DNA from: Ruegeria sp. Ofav3-42
GTDB lineage: Bacteria > Pseudomonadota > Alphaproteobacteria > Rhodobacterales > Rhodobacteraceae
Direction: 5' to 3'
Assembly (NCBI RefSeq): GCF_022347725.1
Contig: NZ_JAKRGB010000001.1
Location: 493,050 to 557,049 of the forward strand
Length of the DNA: 64,000 nt
Part shown: positions 58,135 through 64,000 of the stretch, one piece after another
Position numbering within the stretch: the first letter of the stretch is position 1
Layout of the letters: the number at the start of each line of letters is the position of its first letter
Notes under the pieces: generated by a model
Told to the model about the DNA's origin: nothing
Databases searched by the model: none
The model's input: the letters and a program-made list of their open reading frames with translations, nothing else
Translations under genes and position numbers: made by a program

Positions 58135-60222
58135 ATGAACAAACTGGCGGATTATGACGGGCCAATTCTGGAGATCGACAAGCTGTCGATTTCATTCTTC
58201 ACCCGCCTGCGGGAAATTCCCGCCGTGATGGATTTCTCGGTCAGCGTGCAACCCGGTGAAGCTGTGGGGCTGGTTGGCGAATCCGGATGCGGCAAATCCA
58301 CCGTCGCGCTTGGGGTCATGCAGGACCTTGGTAAGAACGGGCGGGTTGTTGGCGGTACGATTAAGTTCAAAGGCCGCGATCTGAGTGAGATGAGTACCGA
58401 CGAGTTGCGCGACATTCGCGGCAACGAGATCGCAATGATCTATCAGGAGCCGATGGCCAGCTTGAACCCGGCGATGAAAATCGGGCGGCAATTGATGGAA
58501 GTGCCGATGATCCACGAGGGCGTGGGCAAGGAAGAAGCTTATGCCCGCGCGTTGGAAGTGGTGACGGATGTGCGTCTGCCCGACCCCGAGCGGATGCTGA
58601 ATTCCTTTCCGCACCAGTTGTCGGGCGGTCAGCAACAGAGGATCGTGATTGCGATGGCGCTGATGTCCAAGCCGTCGTTGCTGATACTGGATGAGCCCAC
58701 CACCGCCCTGGACGTGACCGTTGAAGCCGCCGTCGTCGAACTGGTCAAGGATTTGGGCAAGAAATACGGCACCTCGATGCTGTTCATCAGCCACAACCTG
58801 GGTCTGGTTCTGGAAACCTGCGACCGGCTTTGCGTGATGTATTCGGGCGAAGCTGTAGAGCGCGGTTCAATCCACGATGTATTCGACGAGATGCAGCACC
58901 CCTATACGCAGGCGCTGTTCCGCTCGATCCCCCTGCCCGGGGCGGACAAGAACGCGCGCCCGCTGGTGGCAATTCCGGGTAACTTCCCGCTGCCGCACGA
59001 GCGTCCGCCAGGCTGTAACTTTGGCCCGCGCTGCGACTATTTCGAAGAGGGTCGATGCGACGCGCAGAACATCCTTATGGAGGCCGTGCCGGGCAACGAC
59101 CGCCATCACACCCGCTGCCTGAAATTCAAGGAAATCGACTGGAATGCCCCGATCACGGTGGGCGAGCAGAAAGAAAAGGGCGAGATTGGCCGCACGGTTC
59201 TGAAGATGGACAACCTCAAGAAGTATTATGAGGTTGCTGCCAACGCTCTGTTCGGTGGCGGTGAGAAGAAGGTTGTGAAAGCCAACGAAACCCTCAGCTT
59301 TGAGGCGCACGAATCCGAAACGCTTGCCATCGTGGGTGAATCCGGATGCGGCAAGTCCACTTTTGCCAAGGTTTTGATGGGGCTTGAGACGGCCACAGAT
59401 GGGCAAATCCTGCTGGACAACCGCAATATCGAGGACGTGCCCATCGAAGAACGTGACGCCAAGACGGTGGGTGAAGTTCAGATGGTGTTCCAGAACCCAT
59501 TCGACACGCTGAACCCATCGATGACCGTTGGTCGTCAAATCATCCGTGCACTGGAAATCTTCGGCGTTGGCAATTCCGAGGCTGAGCGCAAGAAACGAAT
59601 GCTGGAGCTGTTGGATCTGGTGAAACTGCCCCGCGCCTTTGCCGACCGGATGCCGCGGCAGCTATCGGGCGGCCAGAAACAGCGTGTCGGTATTGCCCGG
59701 GCCTTTGCCGGTGATGCCCGGATCGTTGTCGCGGACGAGCCGGTCTCGGCGTTGGACGTGTCCGTTCAGGCCGCTGTGACCGACCTGCTGATGGAGATCC
59801 AGCGCGAACATAAGACGACCCTTCTGTTCATCAGTCACGATCTGTCCATCGTGCGATACCTCAGCGATCGCGTTATGGTGATGTATCTGGGGCATGTGGT
59901 CGAACTGGGCACAACGGATCAAGTCTTTTCGCCGCCCTATCATCCGTACACCGAGGCTCTGCTAAGCGCTGTGCCCATTGCGGATACATCAGTCGAAAAG
60001 CAACACATCGTTCTGGAAGGCGATATCCCATCAGCCATGAGCCCGCCACCGGGCTGCCCGTTCCAGACTCGGTGCCGCTGGAAATCCGAGGTGCCGGGCG
60101 GGTTGTGCGAGAAGGACGTGCCACCGGTCAAGCATCTGGCAGATGGACATCAGGTGAAATGCCACCTCGCCGACGACATTCTGGCCCGAATGGAGCCTGT
60201 CATCAAAATCGCGGCGGAATAA
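58135..60222 (+). CDS. Fused double ABC ATPase (DppD-DppF-like)
   Basis: A 695-residue protein joining two complete nucleotide-binding domains. Domain 1 (about 8-330) has Walker A GESGCGKST, signature LSGGQQQR, Walker B LLILDEPTTALD; domain 2 (about 350-690) has GESGCGKST, LSGGQKQR, IVVADEPVSALD. Each ends with an oligopeptide/dipeptide-type C-terminal region with Cys-rich PPGCNFGPRCDYFEEGRCD and PPGCPFQTRCRWKSE, possible Fe-S or metal sites typical of Opp/Dpp ATPases. One polypeptide thus powers both permeases. Confidence 0.95.
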   Translation: MNKLADYDGPILEIDKLSISFFTRLREIPAVMDFSVSVQPGEAVGLVGESGCGKSTVALGVMQDLGKNGRVVGGTIKFKGRDLSEMSTDELRDIRGNEIAMIYQEPMASLNPAMKIGRQLMEVPMIHEGVGKEEAYARALEVVTDVRLPDPERMLNSFPHQLSGGQQQRIVIAMALMSKPSLLILDEPTTALDVTVEAAVVELVKDLGKKYGTSMLFISHNLGLVLETCDRLCVMYSGEAVERGSIHDVFDEMQHPYTQALFRSIPLPGADKNARPLVAIPGNFPLPHERPPGCNFGPRCDYFEEGRCDAQNILMEAVPGNDRHHTRCLKFKEIDWNAPITVGEQKEKGEIGRTVLKMDNLKKYYEVAANALFGGGEKKVVKANETLSFEAHESETLAIVGESGCGKSTFAKVLMGLETATDGQILLDNRNIEDVPIEERDAKTVGEVQMVFQNPFDTLNPSMTVGRQIIRALEIFGVGNSEAERKKRMLELLDLVKLPRAFADRMPRQLSGGQKQRVGIARAFAGDARIVVADEPVSALDVSVQAAVTDLLMEIQREHKTTLLFISHDLSIVRYLSDRVMVMYLGHVVELGTTDQVFSPPYHPYTEALLSAVPIADTSVEKQHIVLEGDIPSAMSPPPGCPFQTRCRWKSEVPGGLCEKDVPPVKHLADGHQVKCHLADDILARMEPVIKIAAE

Positions 60223-60238
60223 CCGCGCGAGACAATTC

Positions 60239-60267
60239 CACGGCGTTGGCACAAAGTCGGCGCCGTG
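60239..60267 (+). terminator. Weak hairpin after the ABC operon
   Basis: 7-bp stem CACGGCG/CGCCGTG with a 15-base loop, 16 bp after the ATPase stop. There is no clear T-tract, so its role as a terminator is uncertain. Confidence 0.3.
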
Positions 60268-60343
60268 TCATATTTCTGTAGAACACATCGGATAGCGCTG
60301 GAAGGCCGTTTCTTACGGCGTTGATTTCAAGGGCGAGTATTCG

Positions 60344-62163
<1,820 letters not shown>

Positions 62164-62324
62164 TCAGGCAATAATGAAAGCTTGGTAAACAGAGGCTGGG
62201 GGATTTCTTGCCGACTGTTGCACACATCAACTGTGTTTTAACCATGACACAGGCCGTATAGGGTCGCATAGATACAACGCGCCAGATTCGCGCGTACTCG
62301 AGTTAGACAAGAACGGGGAACTAC

Positions 62325-62831
62325 ATGGCAGGTTCAGTCAACAAGGTCATTCTGGTCGGAAATCTCGGCCGCGATCCCGAGGTCCGGTCGTTCCAGAACG
62401 GCGGCAAGGTTTGCAATCTGCGCATCGCTACATCCGAGACCTGGAAAGATCGTAACACCGGTGAACGTCGTGAGCGCACGGAATGGCACTCGGTGGCGAT
62501 TTTCTCAGAGCCATTGGCGCGGATTGCTGAACAATACCTCCGCAAGGGCAGCAAAGTTTACATCGAAGGTCAGCTTGAAACCCGCAAATGGCAGGACCAA
62601 TCGGGTCAGGACCGGTATTCGACCGAGGTCGTTCTGCGCCCCTACCGTGGTGAACTGACTCTGCTGGACAGCCGCGGTGAAGGCGGTGGCGGCGGCGGTT
62701 ATGGTGGCGGCCAAGCGGGCGGTTATGGCGGCGGTCAGGCAGGCGGTGGCTATGGCGATCCCTATGGCGGTCCGTCCAGCGCCCCTGCCCCTGCATCCGG
62801 CGGAATCGACGACGACGAGATTCCGTTCTGA
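62325..62831 (+). CDS. ssb: Single-stranded DNA-binding protein
   Basis: A 168-residue SSB: OB fold at 1-112 starting [18 protein letters not shown] with the ssDNA-binding aromatic residues W40 and W54-region ([11 protein letters not shown]). A Gly/Gln/Tyr-rich flexible linker (about 118-155) follows, and then the acidic tip DDDEIPF that recruits repair and replication partners. Housekeeping role in replication and repair. It is the last clearly native gene before the low-GC end. Confidence 0.97.
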   Translation: MAGSVNKVILVGNLGRDPEVRSFQNGGKVCNLRIATSETWKDRNTGERRERTEWHSVAIFSEPLARIAEQYLRKGSKVYIEGQLETRKWQDQSGQDRYSTEVVLRPYRGELTLLDSRGEGGGGGGYGGGQAGGYGGGQAGGGYGDPYGGPSSAPAPASGGIDDDEIPF

Positions 62832-63265
62832 AGGGAACAAACTTCTGAATTGTAGATTTTAGAAGTTACATCGTTATAAAAAAAGAAAAAATCTCAAGAA
62901 GTGTTTATTTTTGAGATTAGCAAGCCTGTGAGATTCCGAAACCAATCAAAAATGTAGATTTTTGATTGGTGGAGGAAACACTACCACACTAAACGCCCCC
63001 ACAGTGCTCTGGGCTATCGCCCACCAGCGCCCGAAACCATCATCTCGATGGATCACAGGCCGATGATGCACTAACAATCAACTTGGACCAGTCAGATGAG
63101 GCTGCTCAGAAGCCGTCGATGGCAATATAGCGATAATACTAGAAGCCTCAGAAACTTGCTACAATACACCCAATGACTGCCCAGACGCTGTCTCCACAGT
63201 CGATCTTGCCAGCGTAGATGAGAGCTTGCTGAGCCTACCTCCCGTTCCAATAGCTAGCTACCGCC
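62832..63265. other. 434-bp non-coding, low-GC region after ssb
   Basis: The first 140 bases are very AT-rich and hold three hairpins; the rest has no open frame with recognisable similarity and no tRNA. Base composition falls well below that of the preceding genes. It looks like a boundary or decayed stretch. Confidence 0.6.
62840..62970 (+). repeat. Three consecutive AT-rich hairpins
   Basis: AACTTCT/AGAAGTT (62840-62867), AATCTCAA/TTGAGATT (62890-62918) and the perfect 12-bp ACCAATCAAAAA/TTTTTGATTGGT with loop TGTAGA (62941-62970). The sequence TGTAGATTTT occurs in the loop of the first and across the loop of the third. The first may serve as the ssb terminator. Confidence 0.65.
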
Positions 63266-63613
63266 TTGTACGACCAATCGCGGCGCTTGGCCTCGCTCAG
63301 ATTCCGTGATTTCATATGGGATGCTCTTGGCAATCCAAAAGCGGCATTTATACCTAAGCTATCTGATTTATCTCGCCGTCTTGACGAGGAAGTTAGCGTG
63401 GCTCTCTACATCGAGGGCGTTGCGCTGACCGAAGCGGAGATCTTCTTTGAAAATGTTGCATTGGGAACCGTTCCGCAAAAAGACTCTCCCGGTAGCTTTC
63501 AAGGAAAATTCGGTGATGAGTTTGCTGTGATTGTCGTTAGGACGACGCGATCCAATCCAGGTTGGCTCGATGTAGACATCCCAAAGCTACGCGAAGAACT
63601 GTGGATCGAGTAA
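63266..63613 (+). CDS. Unrecognised protein, 5' end unclear
   Basis: An open frame of about 115 codons with no ATG start; TTG at 63266 or 63287 would be needed. The part with the most protein-like character is from KAAFIPKLSDLSRRL onward, with EVSVALYIEGVALTEAEIFFE and a C-terminal DVDIPKLREELWIE. No known domain is seen. GC content and codon choice are lower than in upstream genes. It may be a 5'-truncated remnant or a foreign gene. The next gene starts at its stop codon. Confidence 0.4.
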   Translation: MYDQSRRLASLRFRDFIWDALGNPKAAFIPKLSDLSRRLDEEVSVALYIEGVALTEAEIFFENVALGTVPQKDSPGSFQGKFGDEFAVIVVRTTRSNPGWLDVDIPKLREELWIE

Positions 63614-63838
63614 ATGCCTGTGGAAGACGGTGTATTCTTTCTTCGCGTAAAGGATCAGTTTGGCCGTTGGCAACGCTTCGACATTGAGTACCAGAACTGG
63701 TCGAGTAATACTCAAACTGAAACACGAGAGAAATGGGTTAAAGTTGACAATTTGGGAGTTCATGTCGAAGAGGAAAATGTCACTACAAGCACATCGCAGT
63801 ACCGCTCTCAGTCTAATAGGTGTGACCTGAGCCCCTGA
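63614..63838 (+). CDS. Unrecognised small protein, possibly cut by the IS element
   Basis: A 74-codon frame starting at an ATG directly after the previous stop (TAAATG), so probably coupled to it. It is polar with FFLRVKDQFGRWQRFDIEYQNW and a Ser/Thr/Gln-rich end. The last six codons and stop lie in sequence that belongs to the left end of the IS3-type element, so the original C-terminus may have been replaced. No function recognised. Confidence 0.4.
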   Translation: MPVEDGVFFLRVKDQFGRWQRFDIEYQNWSSNTQTETREKWVKVDNLGVHVEEENVTTSTSQYRSQSNRCDLSP

Positions 63839-64000
63839 ATCTCCTCCAGTTTTGTGTAGAGTCCGCCCAACTTAAGGACGGACAAATGAAGACGAGATTC
63901 ACCGACGAACAGATCATCCAGATGATCAAGGAACAGGAAGCAGGCGAGCGGACTGCTGACGTGTGCAGGCGCTATGGTATTAGCCAGGGCACCTTCTACA
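63823..64000 (+). mobile_element. Left end of an IS3-family insertion sequence (incomplete)
   Basis: A terminal sequence starting TGACCTGAGCCCCTGAATCT, similar in style to IS3-family left ends, is followed 63 bp later by an orfA transposase start. The right end is outside the window, so the exact boundary and any target-site duplication cannot be checked. Confidence 0.7.
63886..64000 (+). CDS. IS3-family transposase OrfA (partial)
   Basis: Begins ATG at 63886 (MKTRFTDEQIIQMIKEQEAG...) and continues to the window edge, 38 codons. The TADVCRRYGISQGTFY helix-turn-helix (HTH_Tnp_1/HTH_8-like) is diagnostic of IS3 OrfA proteins that bind the element's ends. OrfB with the DDE domain would follow outside. 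Confidence 0.88.
   Translation, partial: MKTRFTDEQIIQMIKEQEAGERTADVCRRYGISQGTFY

Overview
The window looks like chromosome of a marine Rhodobacteraceae (Roseobacter group, Ruegeria-like) alphaproteobacterium. This rests on several signs: a GC-rich composition; the trgA-trgB-cysK tellurite-resistance order known from Rhodobacter sphaeroides; a GC-rich stem-loop repeat of a kind common between Rhodobacterales genes; a creatinase, a tetrameric sarcosine-oxidase-type operon and many amine-type ABC transporters; and gene sequences typical of the group. No plasmid, phage or CRISPR signal is seen. An IS3-family element starts at the extreme right edge.

Left part (1-11 kb): a partial GNAT acetyltransferase, guaA with its terminator, two EamA exporters around a FadL-type porin, an unassigned P-loop protein next to metA (a MetA with Glu111, predicted to use acetyl-CoA), an anchored alpha/beta hydrolase, a PPK2 polyphosphate kinase, and a TetR regulator. 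Next comes a translationally coupled pair: a group-I truncated haemoglobin and a PAS-class III nucleotide cyclase, a candidate gas sensor that signals through cAMP.

Accessory catabolic region (about 11-37 kb): from the right, a leftward run holds a diaminopropionate-lyase-like PLP enzyme, an M24 peptidase, an Asp/Glu-racemase/EutA-like protein, a Pot-type ABC transporter and a bona fide creatinase. Diverging from it are a DoeA-like (ectoine hydrolase family) M24 protein and an ArgE-type deacetylase. A second leftward operon holds a DUF1185 protein, alpha/beta hydrolase, flavin reductase with a degenerate Nudix tail, luciferase-type monooxygenase, aldehyde dehydrogenase and a DUF1989 protein, under a divergent LysR regulator. 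Then comes a soxBDAG operon whose delta subunit lacks the zinc cysteines, facing a GlxA/SouR-type AraC regulator. Creatine to sarcosine plus urea, then sarcosine to glycine plus a one-carbon unit, is the clearest pathway; the other two sets have no obvious known substrate.

Middle (37-53 kb): a dehalogenase-fold hydrolase with a small membrane protein and LysR regulator, a YrbL-like protein, a GntR/AbrB pair with a visible operator, tRNA-Ser(GGA), and a probable seven-gene leftward stress operon (PLP desulfurase-like protein, photolyase, Cfa, TrgA, TrgB, CysK, MscS channel). Then follow a VOC protein, pyrH and miaA.

Right part (53-64 kb): a family-5 (Dpp/Opp-like) ABC importer with a Tat-exported binding protein and a fused double ATPase, an MFS transporter, a lytic transglycosylase and ssb. 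After ssb the composition drops: three AT-rich hairpins, a 434-bp non-coding stretch, two unrecognised small genes and the IS3 end suggest an island boundary or decayed region.
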